A stretch of DNA of 64,000 bases from Flammeovirgaceae bacterium UBA2366 (GTDB lineage Bacteria; Bacteroidota; Bacteroidia; Cytophagales; Cyclobacteriaceae), in NCBI GenBank assembly GCA_002344065.1, contig DDTK01000015.1:372001-436000 (forward strand). Reading direction: 5' to 3'. Shown piece after piece: positions 45,301 to 52,352 of the stretch. Each line of letters begins with the position of its first letter. The first letter of the stretch is position 1. The position numbers were made by a program, and so were the translations under genes. Under the pieces are notes generated by a model that made no database searches, was not told the DNA's origin, and saw only the letters and a program-made list of their open reading frames with translations.

Positions 45301-46195
45301 TGTAAAAGTAATTTCTTTACCTGCACAGGGCACGCTCTTTTGGAAGGGCACTGCGGTTGTCGCAGGTGCTGAAATCATGGTTGAAGGTGGCGCCATCAAC
45401 AATTTTATTTATCAGCCAAGATCAGAATTTAGTGGTTCAGATTCTTTTAGATGGAATGCGTTCGATGGAACGTTTTCAGCTGCCCAGAACGCCAATGTAT
45501 TAATTACTGTACTCAAAGTGAATGATCCTCCGGTATTAAGTAATATAGAAACAACCCCGGTGTTATACAGCTTAGGTGACCCAGCCATACCGGTATCAAC
45601 AACTATATTGATAAGCGATATCGATAATGCGAATATGTTTTCAGCAACAATCTCGATAATCGAGAACTTTACTAACGGTGATCAGCTTTCCTATAGACCA
45701 GAATCCGGATCGCCAATTACGGCCACCTATAATTCAGCAACCGGAATTTTAGACTTAACAGGAAAAGATACACGTGCTAATTATGAGGCAGCATTGGCAA
45801 AAGTATTGTTCAGCAGTCCGGTTACGGGTGATGCAGAAGTATCCGATAAGCGAGTAGCTTTTGTAGTTCGCGATAGTCTGGATGACAGCAATATAGTAAG
45901 CCGTATTGTTTCCATTACCGAGGTATTTCCTGAAGTAAGTATTGTAAATGCATTTACACCTAATGATGATGGTGTTAACGATTACTGGGATTTTGTAGAC
46001 CTGGATTATTACTCTGACATTGATATCAGGGTGTTTGACAGGAATGGTTCATTGGTATTTCAATGCAATACCGTTGATTGTAAATGGGATGGCAAAAAAA
46101 ATGGCAGGGCCTTACCGCCTGGTCCATACTTCTACACCATCTATTTGAATGGAGGAAAGCGTAAATACCAGGGCACTGTAACGATATTGAGATGA
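36377..46195 (+). CDS. Giant T9SS adhesin with 34 Ig-like repeats and type B sorting domain (SprB-like)
   Basis: About 3272 residues from the ATG at 36377, which opens a possible signal peptide ending VSA; an ATG at 36335 would add 14 residues. Order: choice-of-anchor-D-like domain (about 35-155), a BIG-type Ig domain, then 34 domains of about 75-80 residues. Eighteen are of one type (KATPVITW...ITYG...LNATASV...YTP) and sixteen of the MBG type (KATLTATA...RTYGAANP...YSGFVNG), in blocks 4A-5B-1A-3B-8A-6B-5A-2B. Two cadherin-like domains and a C-terminal gliding-motility type B domain (AFTPNDDGVNDYW, WDGKKNGRALPPGPYFY) follow. It is expected to be exported by T9SS and kept on the surface with PorP/SprF, whose gene overlaps by 4 nt. 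Role in gliding or adhesion is inferred. Confidence 0.85.
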   Translation: MRTSIVHIVFRYSLIWFFSGLALETVSAKDNGPGIKNFFEQDIQVSIGGSPVSNGHLQDFGAINLLSTSSAITVTIENNGSPEDLTINTITLGGTHSADYTLTLPGLPLTLGPAATTTFTISFSPLLSGVRTATLQIYSDDPDTNPFIINLQGSGVKLNQTITFNPLTPRTFGDGSFALSATSSSGLPVSYSSSNPLVATISGNTVTIVGAGTTTITASQLGNDTYNPATAVDQNLLVDKATPVITWNTPAAITYGTALSATQLNATASVGGTFVYTPAAGAVLNAGVQVLSVDFTPTDATNYNTVTGTTVNLTVNKATPTVTWATPAAITYGTALSATQLNATASVGGTFVYTPAAGAVLNAGVQVLSVDFTPTDATNYNAVTGTTVNLTVNKATPTVTWATPAAITYGTALSATQLNATASVGGTFVYTPAAGAVLNAGVQVLSVDFTPTDATNYNAVIGTTVNLTVNKATPTVTWATPAAITYGTALSATQLNATASVGGTFVYTPAAGAVLNAGSQSLSVNFTPTDALNYNTVNGTTVVLEVTKATLTATANNQSRTYGAANPVFTINYSGFVNGDTPAVLDTTPTTGSAATTASPVGTYPITVTGGADINYNFTYVNGTLTVNKATLTATADNKNKAYGAAIPALTITYTGFVNSEDASVLDTAPIATTTALATSNVGSYPITVSGGDDNNYTFNYVPGTLTINKAILSATAENKTRTYGAANPAFTINYSGFVNGDTPAVLDSPPVASSAVVATTPVGSYPISLTGGTDNNYDIVNTGGTITITRATLTATAQNASRAYGAANPVFAINYSGFVNSETVAVLTSTPTTSTTATQTSDVGTYPITVSGGTAANYDFVYNSGTLTITKATITATAANATRVYQTANPVFIINYTGFANGEDFTVLNTLPVASTAAILTSPVGTYPITVTGGDDNNYTFSYVSGTLTITKATPTVTWNTPASIVYGTPLSATQLNATASVAGSFTYTPAAGAVLNVGTNQVLSVNFTPTDITNYNVVNGTTVVLEVTKATLTATANNQSRTYGAANPVFTISYSGFVNGDTPAVLDTAPTTSSAATVASPVGTYPINVTGGADNNYNFTYVNGTLTVNKATLTATADNQSRLYGAANPAFTISYSGFVNGENPSVINSAPLATTAATVTSNVGTYPITVSGGTDDNYTFNYVSGTLTITKATVTATAANATRVYQTANPVFTINYTGFVNGEDFTVLNTLPVASTAAVLSSPVGTYPITVSGGDDNNYTFSYVSGTLTITRATPVVTWNNPSPITYGTALSATQLNATASVAGTFTYTPALGTILNAGANQILTVNFSPSDAANYNAVNGTTVQITVNKANPVITWSNPSAITYGTPLSATQLNATANVSGTFTYTPASGTILNAGANQVLSVNFVPTDGANYNSIIGATALITVNKATPTVSWSNPASITYGTALSATQLNATASVPGTFVYAPGIGTILNAGVNQALSVNFTPTDALNYNTVNGTTVFITVNKATPTVTWSNPAPITYGTLLSSTQLNATASVAGTFVYTPAAGTLLNVGVNQVLSVNFSPTDLNNYNPVNGTTVLITVNKATPVITWNNPAAITYGTALSATQLNATANVPGVFVYTPSVGTVLNAGVNQVLSVDFTPTDAANYNAVNNFQRVITVNKADPVITWPNPASIVYGTPLSATQLNATANVPGTFLYTPVSGTILNVGVNQTLSLNFTPTDGLNYNSINGRTALITVTKATPIVTWATPLPIKINEPLTSTQLNATASVPGTFTYTPAVGSSFPTAGTYTLTVSFTPTDALNYNSVPSTQVQITVNDKDNPVVTWANPAAITYGTLLSATQLNATASVPGTFTYTPAPGTLLNAGVNQTLSVTFVPSNTVVYNTVIRTVQITVNKAQLTATAADRTRVYGAANPTFTITYTGFVNSESVSVIDTPPVATCSAIAGDNAGSTFPIIPSGGIDNNYSFIYVNGTLTITKATLTARADDKSRSYGLPNPVFTISYSGFVNGDTESEITPPSAVSSATVLSNVGSYPITLSGGLSINYNFTLQSGTLTVNPAPLIARPADASKSYGQANPAFTITYSGFLNGDNPSAITQPTATTTATTTSPVGTYPINLTGGNAVNYSIILQPGVLTINKAELTVTANNQSRVYGAANPPLTFVYAGFVLGENATVIDSAPIATTSATVLSGAGNYPINVSGGSDNNYNLNYVSGILTITKKVLTATAVNASRTYGATNPTFLITYSGFVNSEDVTVIDVLPIATTSATVTSSVGTFPITVSGGTDNNYSFSYVSGTLTITKATLTATAVNTSREFGVANPVFTISYSGFMNGETAVVLDVPPVASSTANASSPVGTYTISVTGGTDNNYTFTYVNGTLTIVKATPVITWNNPAAITYGTALSATQLNASANVAGTFTYTPAAGTILNAGPNQVLSANFNPANSANYNSVTGITVLITVNKATPIITWANPAAITYGTPLSATQLNATANVPGSFVYSPAAGTVLNAGVNQVLSVNFTPTDANNYNTVIGRTAQITVNKANPVITWNTPAPITFGTALSSTQLNASANVPGTFIYSPTAGTILNAGANQTLSVNFTPTDANNYNAVNGTTVSITVNKATPVITWPTPAPITFGTALGATQLNATANTTGTFTYTPASGTVLNAGANQVLSANFVPSNTNNFNSVNGVTVLITVNKANPVITWNNPSAINYGTPLSATQLNASASVAGSFTYTPTSGTLLNAGVNQKLAVRFVPTNTSNYNVIEETAVEITVNKINLTARANDISRIYGTDNPVLTILYTGFVNGEGESVLDSKPSTSTTATKTTAVGTYPITVSGGVDNNYNFIYATGILTITKAMLTAAADNKTKLFGTPNPELTISYSGFANADNANDLDVKPQVTTTATLSSPQGGYPITVSGGSDNNYNFTYVQGTLTITPNFPPTLTDFSIQTPEDIPFTFTYTTFGNNFTSFSGSPIQYVKVISLPAQGTLFWKGTAVVAGAEIMVEGGAINNFIYQPRSEFSGSDSFRWNAFDGTFSAAQNANVLITVLKVNDPPVLSNIETTPVLYSLGDPAIPVSTTILISDIDNANMFSATISIIENFTNGDQLSYRPESGSPITATYNSATGILDLTGKDTRANYEAALAKVLFSSPVTGDAEVSDKRVAFVVRDSLDDSNIVSRIVSITEVFPEVSIVNAFTPNDDGVNDYWDFVDLDYYSDIDIRVFDRNGSLVFQCNTVDCKWDGKKNGRALPPGPYFYTIYLNGGKRKYQGTVTILR
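37094..38017 (+). repeat. Four 231-bp near-identical tandem repeats inside the adhesin gene
   Basis: Units start at 37094, 37325, 37556 and 37787, each exactly 231 bp (77 codons), with few and mostly silent differences; the fourth diverges in its last third. They encode the first four type-A Ig-like domains. In-frame expansion or contraction by recombination is expected. Confidence 0.9.
38018..39735 (+). repeat. Long-range duplication of MBG-coding segments, 1449 bp apart
   Basis: About 250 bp from 38018 recurs almost unchanged from 39467 (exact offset 1449 bp, 483 codons). The unit near 38990 similarly recurs near 39955. This points to block duplication of several domains after the single repeats formed. 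Confidence 0.75.
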
Positions 46196-47211
46196 AGAAG
46201 CTAGTTATGCTATATCGAAACCTGGTACTGACAGTATTTATTTTTGGCGGAATACAATCACCTGCACAAGAAGACGATTACACACAGTATTATTTGAATC
46301 TACCGGCTGTAAATCCCGCCTTTACCGGTATGGATGATTTTTTTAGTATGCATGCTGGTGTAAGGGAGGGCTGGAATAACTACGGAATTCAAAATGATAA
46401 TTCTTATTTCAGTTTCTTTGGGGCATTAAACAATGGAAGTCGTTCCGGGCGCAGAAACAATTCATTGCGAACATCCGATCCAACCATCTTCGAATCGATT
46501 CAAAATGAAAATAAATACAGAAGGCGTCATGGGTTGGGTGGTATTGTTACCAGTAGAAGGGTAGATCCTTATAAATCGTTCGGTACCTTCTTGAATTACT
46601 CCTATCATTTACCATTGGCACCTAAACTGAGTATCTCATTGGGCACCCGAATTGGATATATAAATCAGCGGATTGATTTCTCGGGTCTTCTGGTACGCGA
46701 TGATGTAAACGACTTATTCTATCAAAGTTTATTGATGGCAGGGCAGGGTAATCAGAATACGGTGGTGGTCGACTTTGGTACGGTCATTTATTCAAAGAGG
46801 TTCTTCCTGGGATTGTCATCGGACAATCTTGTGGCCCGGATGATGAATGGCGATCAGTTATTCAACTTAAATACAGGTGTTCGGTACAGGGCTCAGGTAG
46901 GTGCATTTTTTCCGCTCAATACGGACTGGATGGTATCGCCCGGTATTATCACCACCTATAAAGAGGGTTTTGATTTAAGGTGGGCAGCCAATGTCCGGTT
47001 GAAGTATAAAGACCTTATCTATGTGGGATCGGCATTTGAACCCGATTTAAAAACTTCTATACTTCTTGGTTTAACAACAAACAAAGTATCTATCAATTAT
47101 GCCTATGATGTATACATGGGCGGGTTAGATAATTTTAATGTAAACACACATGAGCTGGTATTGAGTCTCATAGTATTTAATCCATATAAATTAAAGCCTC
47201 GGTTTTGGTGA
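46192..47211 (+). CDS. PorP/SprF family T9SS outer-membrane protein
   Basis: 339 residues: signal peptide ending SPAQ, then DDYTQYYLNLPAVNPAFTGM, the family's hallmark start, and a barrel of about 14 strands ending in the aromatic LKPRFW. PorP/SprF proteins bind type B C-terminal domains and anchor or help export the cognate adhesin. The ATG overlaps the adhesin stop (ATGA), so the two are made together. A PD40/OmpA-like gene follows. Confidence 0.9.
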   Translation: MKKLVMLYRNLVLTVFIFGGIQSPAQEDDYTQYYLNLPAVNPAFTGMDDFFSMHAGVREGWNNYGIQNDNSYFSFFGALNNGSRSGRRNNSLRTSDPTIFESIQNENKYRRRHGLGGIVTSRRVDPYKSFGTFLNYSYHLPLAPKLSISLGTRIGYINQRIDFSGLLVRDDVNDLFYQSLLMAGQGNQNTVVVDFGTVIYSKRFFLGLSSDNLVARMMNGDQLFNLNTGVRYRAQVGAFFPLNTDWMVSPGIITTYKEGFDLRWAANVRLKYKDLIYVGSAFEPDLKTSILLGLTTNKVSINYAYDVYMGGLDNFNVNTHELVLSLIVFNPYKLKPRFW

Positions 47212-47219
47212 TAGTAAGC

Positions 47220-48452
47220 ATGAAGCGTTTGATTTTGTATATACTTCTTTTTATTACAGCTCATGTGGTACACGCACAGGAACTTGCATTCACCGAACCG
47301 TTAAATCTAGGCTCTCTGATAAATTCTCAAGATGGAGAGTTGGCACCCATACTCTCGCCTGATGGACAGACACTATACTTTTCAAGGGCTATTCATAACA
47401 ATAATTTGGGCGGTAAATATGCCGGTACTGATATCTGGATTTCCCGTAAGGATGGTAATGGTAACTGGACGCCCGCTGTCAATGCAGGCAAACCCTGGAA
47501 TAATAAGCGTTCCAATGCAGTTATTGGTATCAGTCAGGATGGTAAGACAGTTTATTTACTGAATGCATACAACTACAAGAGTGGAATTTCATTTTCCAAA
47601 TTAGTGGATGGAAACTGGACCAAACCTGAGTTTGTTCCTGTGCCTGGAATAAACCGCGATGACTTTGTAGGCCTTTATGTACACCCGGACTTTGATGTGA
47701 TGATGATTTCTATGAAAGGAAAGGATAGTTATGGCGAGGAAGATTTATATGTGAGCCTTAAAGACAAAAATGGGGTGTGGTCAGCGCCAAAGAATCTTGG
47801 TCAGTCTATTAATACGGCTGGGTTTGAGATTTCACCGTTTCTTTCCATTGATAAATCAAAATTGTTCTTCTCCAGTAATGGGCATGGTGGCAATGGTGAA
47901 GCAGATATACTGGTGAGTGAAAGGCTTTACGACTCATGGGATATTTGGTCGGTACCACGAAATTTAGGGGCCTCTGTTAACACCGGTAAGTTTGATTCTT
48001 ACTTCTCGATTTATGCTGACACGGTTGCCTTCTATGCCCGTAATTTTGGAGTAAAAGGAACGGATTTATTTACCCTGAAAGTTTCATATGTAAGCAACGT
48101 ACTGCCCGCGGGTTCCAATTTTTTGACAGAGAAAGAACTCAATGAGATTTACCCTAAGCGAATATCAACTCGGTTAGATTTTAATAAGGGAATATCAACG
48201 CTATCGAATGATCAAAATGAAATTGTCTGGTTCGTTGGCAATCGCGTATTATCTAAAAGTAACATTCAAATCCTGATTTGGGTAAGAGAGGAAGAGGACA
48301 GTAAAAATACGCTGGAGCGGACGGCCGAAATTATTCGAGCATTAAAATTAGTTGGTTTTGATGAATCCAGAATAGCTGTTTCCACCCAACGCATAAAGCC
48401 AGAAGCCAGTAAGAGTGGGGGAGGCGTGATCGAAATCCTACTATTCAGGTAA
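47220..48452 (+). CDS. Beta-propeller protein with degenerate OmpA-like C-terminus
   Basis: 410 residues from the ATG at 47220 (signal peptide ends VHAQ); a TTG 15 nt up would overlap the sprF-like gene. PD40-type propeller blades occupy about 25-300 (SPDGQTLYFSR, DGKTVYLLNAY, DKSKLFFSSNG). The last 100 residues follow the OmpA pattern (LDFNKGISTLS, TAEIIRALKLVGFDESRI) but lack the clear peptidoglycan-binding NxxLSxxRA core. Third gene of the adhesin cassette; probably anchors or regulates the adhesin-SprF unit. Its 3' end overlaps the convergent HAD gene by 8 nt. Confidence 0.75.
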   Translation: MKRLILYILLFITAHVVHAQELAFTEPLNLGSLINSQDGELAPILSPDGQTLYFSRAIHNNNLGGKYAGTDIWISRKDGNGNWTPAVNAGKPWNNKRSNAVIGISQDGKTVYLLNAYNYKSGISFSKLVDGNWTKPEFVPVPGINRDDFVGLYVHPDFDVMMISMKGKDSYGEEDLYVSLKDKNGVWSAPKNLGQSINTAGFEISPFLSIDKSKLFFSSNGHGGNGEADILVSERLYDSWDIWSVPRNLGASVNTGKFDSYFSIYADTVAFYARNFGVKGTDLFTLKVSYVSNVLPAGSNFLTEKELNEIYPKRISTRLDFNKGISTLSNDQNEIVWFVGNRVLSKSNIQILIWVREEEDSKNTLERTAEIIRALKLVGFDESRIAVSTQRIKPEASKSGGGVIEILLFR

Positions 48453-49041
48453 GCGAAAAAGTTTTATAGTAAGATTGACTGGCCAGCGCAAACATTTCCC
48501 GGTCACCTCGTGAGTCACCATAAGCAATGATTTTGTCAAACGCTGATAAATTGAATTGCTCCTTAATCCGGTTAGCCTTTTCTGGTCCGTAACAATTCTC
48601 CCCAAGGTATTTACCGGTAAGTTTGTTTTCAAACACGTCAAGCTTTGTTCCAATGCAGAGAAGGTTCATTTCGTCACACCAGGGCTTAACCCAGTTTTCT
48701 GCTGAAGCCGTTACAACTACGATTGTTTCCTGGTTATTTTTATGATAATTGATCTGTTCAACAGCCTCAGGGCGAAGCATTTTTGGAATACACTGACGTG
48801 CAAAGGCTTTACATTTTTTATTAAATACGTCTAACGGCTCATGCTTAAAAAACCATTGAAGCAGAATTTGCTTAGCCTTATTGTTGGATACCAGTTTTAC
48901 TGTATATAGGATAAGAACTGGGGATAAAACCAGTAAACCGATAAGAACCTTAATCCAACCGTGATAATGGATCAAAAACTTTCTTAAAGAATCTCCAGTG
49001 GTAATGGTGCCATCAAAATCAAAAAGTATAAGATTATTCAC
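48445..49041 (-). CDS. HAD-IB phosphatase, probable polyprenyl-phosphoribose 5-phosphate phosphatase
   Basis: 198 residues from a GTG. HAD motifs: D8-x-D10 (FDFDGT), VVVTAS (motif II), a lysine in EKANR (about 160) and YGDSRGDREM (motif IV). A hydrophobic hairpin (about 30-55) suggests membrane association. It follows the UbiA gene by 1 nt, and HAD domains are known fused to UbiA-type phosphoribosyltransferases in other bacteria. I infer it removes the 5-phosphate from polyprenyl-phosphoribose-5-phosphate. Generic SerB-like activity is the alternative. Confidence 0.75.
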   Translation of the reverse strand: MNNLILFDFDGTITTGDSLRKFLIHYHGWIKVLIGLLVLSPVLILYTVKLVSNNKAKQILLQWFFKHEPLDVFNKKCKAFARQCIPKMLRPEAVEQINYHKNNQETIVVVTASAENWVKPWCDEMNLLCIGTKLDVFENKLTGKYLGENCYGPEKANRIKEQFNLSAFDKIIAYGDSRGDREMFALASQSYYKTFSLT

Positions 49042-49042
49042 C

Positions 49043-49909
49043 CTAATTATAGATGATTATATAAAACGAAATAATCCACAGTAAGATGGTAATAAGAATA
49101 AATTTATCTTTTACCAGGATGCTGGTGGGTGAACCACTATTTTGTTCCACCATAGTTATTTGCAGATAACGCATAATACCGGCAATAACAAATACGGTTG
49201 TGGTGAAGAGATAAGAACTGTTGAAATGCGCTATAACTTCTGCTGATACCGTGTACATAATATAGGACACTACGATAACGGCAGCAAAAATGGTAAGGCA
49301 GGCATTAATGAATTCAAGGTTATAACTTGAGGAAGTTTTTCGGATTATTGACTGCGAAGTTGTTTGAAGTACCAGATCATCCCGTCTTTTTGCCAGAACT
49401 AGGAATAGTGAAAGCAGTAAAACCATAATCGAGAGCCAATGGGATACTTCAACCCCGGATAAAATTCCACCGCTGTGTATGCGGATTAAAAACCCTAACG
49501 AAACAATGAATAGATCTACAATGGGTATATTTTTCAGGCCGAAAGAATATGCGATGTTCAGCACCAGGTAACAACTTAGCAGGATGAGGAATACAGGGTG
49601 CAGCAAGTAAGAAAGTGACAGGCCAGCTACTATAAAAATTATCAGAAGGATTGTTGCCGTTGAACGGCTAACGGCTCCGGACGCCAGCGGTCTATCCTTT
49701 TTTAAAGGATGGATACGATCAACTTCAATATCCTTAAGATCGTTTAAAATATAAACAGCTGATGCAATCAGACTGAAGGCTATAATGCCCAGGATAATAA
49801 TTTCCAAACGCTCAACCTGAAAGATACTTCCTGCAAAGAAAGTAGGGATGAGTAAAAAAAGATTTTTTATCCAATGGGCAGGCCGAATCAATTTTAAAAC
49901 GGGCTGCAT
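49043..49909 (-). CDS. UbiA family polyprenyl-phosphate phosphoribosyltransferase (DPPR synthase-like)
   Basis: 288 residues with eight to nine membrane helices. The first acidic motif N56-D57-x2-D60-x3-D64 followed by RIHPLKKDRPLASG is characteristic of decaprenyl-phosphate phosphoribosyltransferases (mycobacterial Rv3806c), which join PRPP to polyprenyl phosphate; quinone-type UbiA enzymes have a different loop. N-terminal LKLIRPAHWIKN also fits. It is the fourth gene of the carbamoyltransferase operon (6 nt after the SxtJ-like gene) and is followed by the HAD phosphatase. With DprE1 at 63214 it suggests a lipid-linked pentose donor. Confidence 0.85.
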   Translation of the reverse strand: MQPVLKLIRPAHWIKNLFLLIPTFFAGSIFQVERLEIIILGIIAFSLIASAVYILNDLKDIEVDRIHPLKKDRPLASGAVSRSTATILLIIFIVAGLSLSYLLHPVFLILLSCYLVLNIAYSFGLKNIPIVDLFIVSLGFLIRIHSGGILSGVEVSHWLSIMVLLLSLFLVLAKRRDDLVLQTTSQSIIRKTSSSYNLEFINACLTIFAAVIVVSYIMYTVSAEVIAHFNSSYLFTTTVFVIAGIMRYLQITMVEQNSGSPTSILVKDKFILITILLWIISFYIIIYN

Positions 49910-49915
49910 ACTGAG

Positions 49916-50299
49916 TTACCAGATATTTTCTAAATCTTCCTTCGTGTACAAATGGTTGCGGTCGGTAAACATGCTTTTCATATCACGACCGTTTAGTTTC
50001 AAAGGATCTTTTGTGAACAACCTCGATAACAAGGCAATCGGTAAAAGGAATAAGAAGAAAATAAGGCCCAGTAAAATTTTTGAGTTGATCCACCCGAGTA
50101 CATGCGCAAATTTTAACCATACCCATTCTATTCCCTTCGCTGCAATGGGAATAAATACGGAAAACAAGCCTATGCCAACAGCTACTTTAGCGAGAACTTC
50201 CGCTGCCTGAATGTATTCTTTTACAAATAAAATCCAGGCAATAACCAGAAATCCGGTAACAATGACCAGAATGGTTTTGTATCTGTCTTGCTTTTGCAC
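49916..50299 (-). CDS. SxtJ-like small membrane protein
   Basis: 127 residues from a GTG, with three to four hydrophobic helices (about 8-26, 35-55, 73-92) and a charged tail ending NHLYTKEDLENIW. Proteins of this layout (SxtJ family) accompany NodU-type carbamoyltransferases. 9 nt after the DUF5989-like gene and 6 nt before UbiA. Function unknown; may help the carbamoyltransferase act at the membrane. Confidence 0.75.
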   Translation of the reverse strand: MQKQDRYKTILVIVTGFLVIAWILFVKEYIQAAEVLAKVAVGIGLFSVFIPIAAKGIEWVWLKFAHVLGWINSKILLGLIFFLFLLPIALLSRLFTKDPLKLNGRDMKSMFTDRNHLYTKEDLENIW

Positions 50300-50308
50300 G
50301 ATAAGGGT

Positions 50309-50458
50309 TTAGAAAAGTGTATAAATGAAAGGTGCAACTGCAGACCCACCCCCGATGACCAATAAAACTCCGATAAAAATCAACAGTAAAATTATGGGTG
50401 TTAACCACCATTTTTTACGTGCTGCCAAGAACTTGAGGATGTCTTTAAGGAATTCCAT
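50309..50458 (-). CDS. DUF5989-like 49-aa membrane protein
   Basis: 49 codons: basic amphipathic start (MEFLKDILKFLAARKKWW) and one membrane helix (about 20-36) followed by GGGSAVAPFIYTLF. This short form is typical of the DUF5989 proteins encoded between carbamoyltransferase and SxtJ-like genes. It lies 31 nt after the former and 9 nt before the latter. Confidence 0.85.
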   Translation of the reverse strand: MEFLKDILKFLAARKKWWLTPIILLLIFIGVLLVIGGGSAVAPFIYTLF

Positions 50459-50489
50459 ACCAACTAGATTTTAGACCTGCAAATATACC

Positions 50490-52352
50490 CTAATCCAAGG
50501 TAAATTCTTCCTTCCAATTATCTTTTTCTTGCCATTCGGGCTGGGCTTTTTTATCAAAAACATAGTTCCCAACCACCAGGTAATCCATCTCCGTTCGCAT
50601 AAAACAACGATAGGCATCTTCGGGTGTACAGATGATGGGTTCACCGCGAACGTTGAAGCTGGTGTTCACCACAACCCCATAGCCAGTCAATTTTTTAAAT
50701 GATTCTATGAGTTGATAATACTTTGGATTGGTTTCCTTATGAACGGTTTGAATTCGTGCAGAGAAATCAATGTGCGTTATGGCTGGCATGTCGGAACGCA
50801 AATGGTAGAGTTTGTCCTTTAGCGACATAGCATTATAGCCCTCTGGTAATGACTTTCTCCTGCTCTGAACAACCGGTTGAACCAATAGCATGTAGGGAGA
50901 AACTGACTCGTGCTCAAAATAAGTTGAGCACTCTTCGGCTAAAACTGATGGAGCGAAAGGTCTGAAGGATTCGCGATACTTTATTTTTACATTAAGTTTT
51001 CGTTGCATCTCCGCACTTCGAGGGTCGCCTAAAATACTGCGCCCCCCCAGGGCCCGTGGACCGAACTCCATGCGTCCTTGCATCCAACCCACAACGTTGT
51101 CTTCAGAAATCTTTTTCGCAACGAACTCTGTAAGCTGATTATAATCGGTGAAATGCTGAGCCTTACCTTGGTATTTCCGGATTACTTTTTCAACATCAAA
51201 ATCGGAATATTCAGGCCCCAGGTAGGAGCCTTTCATGGCATCCATGGCAACGGGTATCTTCCGGTCCTGGCCGAAATGAATGTGATATGCAGCTTGCGCT
51301 GCCCCAAGCGCGCCACCGGCATCCCCGGCTGCTGGCTGAATAAACACGTTGTCAAATATTTTGGTGTTCAGTAACTTACCATTAGCCACACAGTTTAAGG
51401 CTACACCCCCTGCCAGGCATAAATTCTTTGATCCGGTAAGTCGCTTAGCCTCCTTTCCCATTAAAATGACAGACTCCTCTGTAATTTTTTGAATGGCAAG
51501 ACCAAGGTTACAATGATGGGCCTGAAGTTCATCTTCCGGTTTTCGGGCTTTAAAGCCGAACATCTTTTCCCATTTGTCTTCATGTACCATGCGCAGACCG
51601 GTAGCGTAATTAAAGTATTCCTGATCTAACCAAACGGAACCATCTTCTTTTATGGAAATAAGTTTTTCCTTGATAATGGAAACAAATCGATTTACTTCCT
51701 CACTATCGGGTACACCGTAAGGGGCCAAACCCATGAGTTTGTACTCGCCTGAGTTTACTTTAAAGCCAAGAAAATAAGTAAAAGCAGAGTATAGTAATCC
51801 TAACGAATGAGGAAACTTAAGTTCCTTAAGAATTTTAATATCCTTTCCGGTGCCGTGGCAAATGGATGCTGTAGCCCATTCCCCAACGCCATCAATCGTC
51901 ATAATGGCTGACTCCTCAAAGGGGGAAGAATAAAATGCACTGGCCGCATGTGATAGGTGATGTTCAGGGAATAAAAGCTTTAGCTTCTTCTTGTCATAGG
52001 ATTCTATTTTTTCCAATTCCTCAAGAATCAGACGTTTGAGAAACATTTTCTCCCGCAGCCAAACGGGTATTGCTGTTATGAAAGAAGACACCCCTTTTGG
52101 CGCAAAGGCATAGTAGGTTTCCAGAAGACGTTCAAACTTTAACAGGGGTTTGTCGTAAAAGGCGATGGCATCCAGTTTATCGATCGTGGTACCGGCATAT
52201 TCCAGGCAAAATTTAACGGCATTTGACGGGAAACCGGGGTCATGCTTTTTACGGGTGAAACGCTCCTCCTGAGCTGCGGCTATGATTTCACCATTTTCAA
52301 TAATGGCGGCTGCGGAGTCGTGATAGAATGCGGAAATGCCTAGGATTTTCAT
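50490..52352 (-). CDS. NodU/HypF-type carbamoyltransferase
   Basis: 620 residues. The N-terminal ASKHA-fold YrdC-like half begins ILGISAFYHDSAAA with the HHLSHAAS metal-binding histidines (about 131-138) and GLAPYG; the C-terminal half has GPRALGGRSIL and NTSFN. These enzymes transfer a carbamoyl group from carbamoyl phosphate (via carbamoyl-AMP) to a sugar or antibiotic hydroxyl. The operon partners (membrane proteins, UbiA, HAD) and the neighbouring polysaccharide genes point to a carbamoylated cell-surface sugar. Confidence 0.9.
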   Translation of the reverse strand: MKILGISAFYHDSAAAIIENGEIIAAAQEERFTRKKHDPGFPSNAVKFCLEYAGTTIDKLDAIAFYDKPLLKFERLLETYYAFAPKGVSSFITAIPVWLREKMFLKRLILEELEKIESYDKKKLKLLFPEHHLSHAASAFYSSPFEESAIMTIDGVGEWATASICHGTGKDIKILKELKFPHSLGLLYSAFTYFLGFKVNSGEYKLMGLAPYGVPDSEEVNRFVSIIKEKLISIKEDGSVWLDQEYFNYATGLRMVHEDKWEKMFGFKARKPEDELQAHHCNLGLAIQKITEESVILMGKEAKRLTGSKNLCLAGGVALNCVANGKLLNTKIFDNVFIQPAAGDAGGALGAAQAAYHIHFGQDRKIPVAMDAMKGSYLGPEYSDFDVEKVIRKYQGKAQHFTDYNQLTEFVAKKISEDNVVGWMQGRMEFGPRALGGRSILGDPRSAEMQRKLNVKIKYRESFRPFAPSVLAEECSTYFEHESVSPYMLLVQPVVQSRRKSLPEGYNAMSLKDKLYHLRSDMPAITHIDFSARIQTVHKETNPKYYQLIESFKKLTGYGVVVNTSFNVRGEPIICTPEDAYRCFMRTEMDYLVVGNYVFDKKAQPEWQEKDNWKEEFTLD

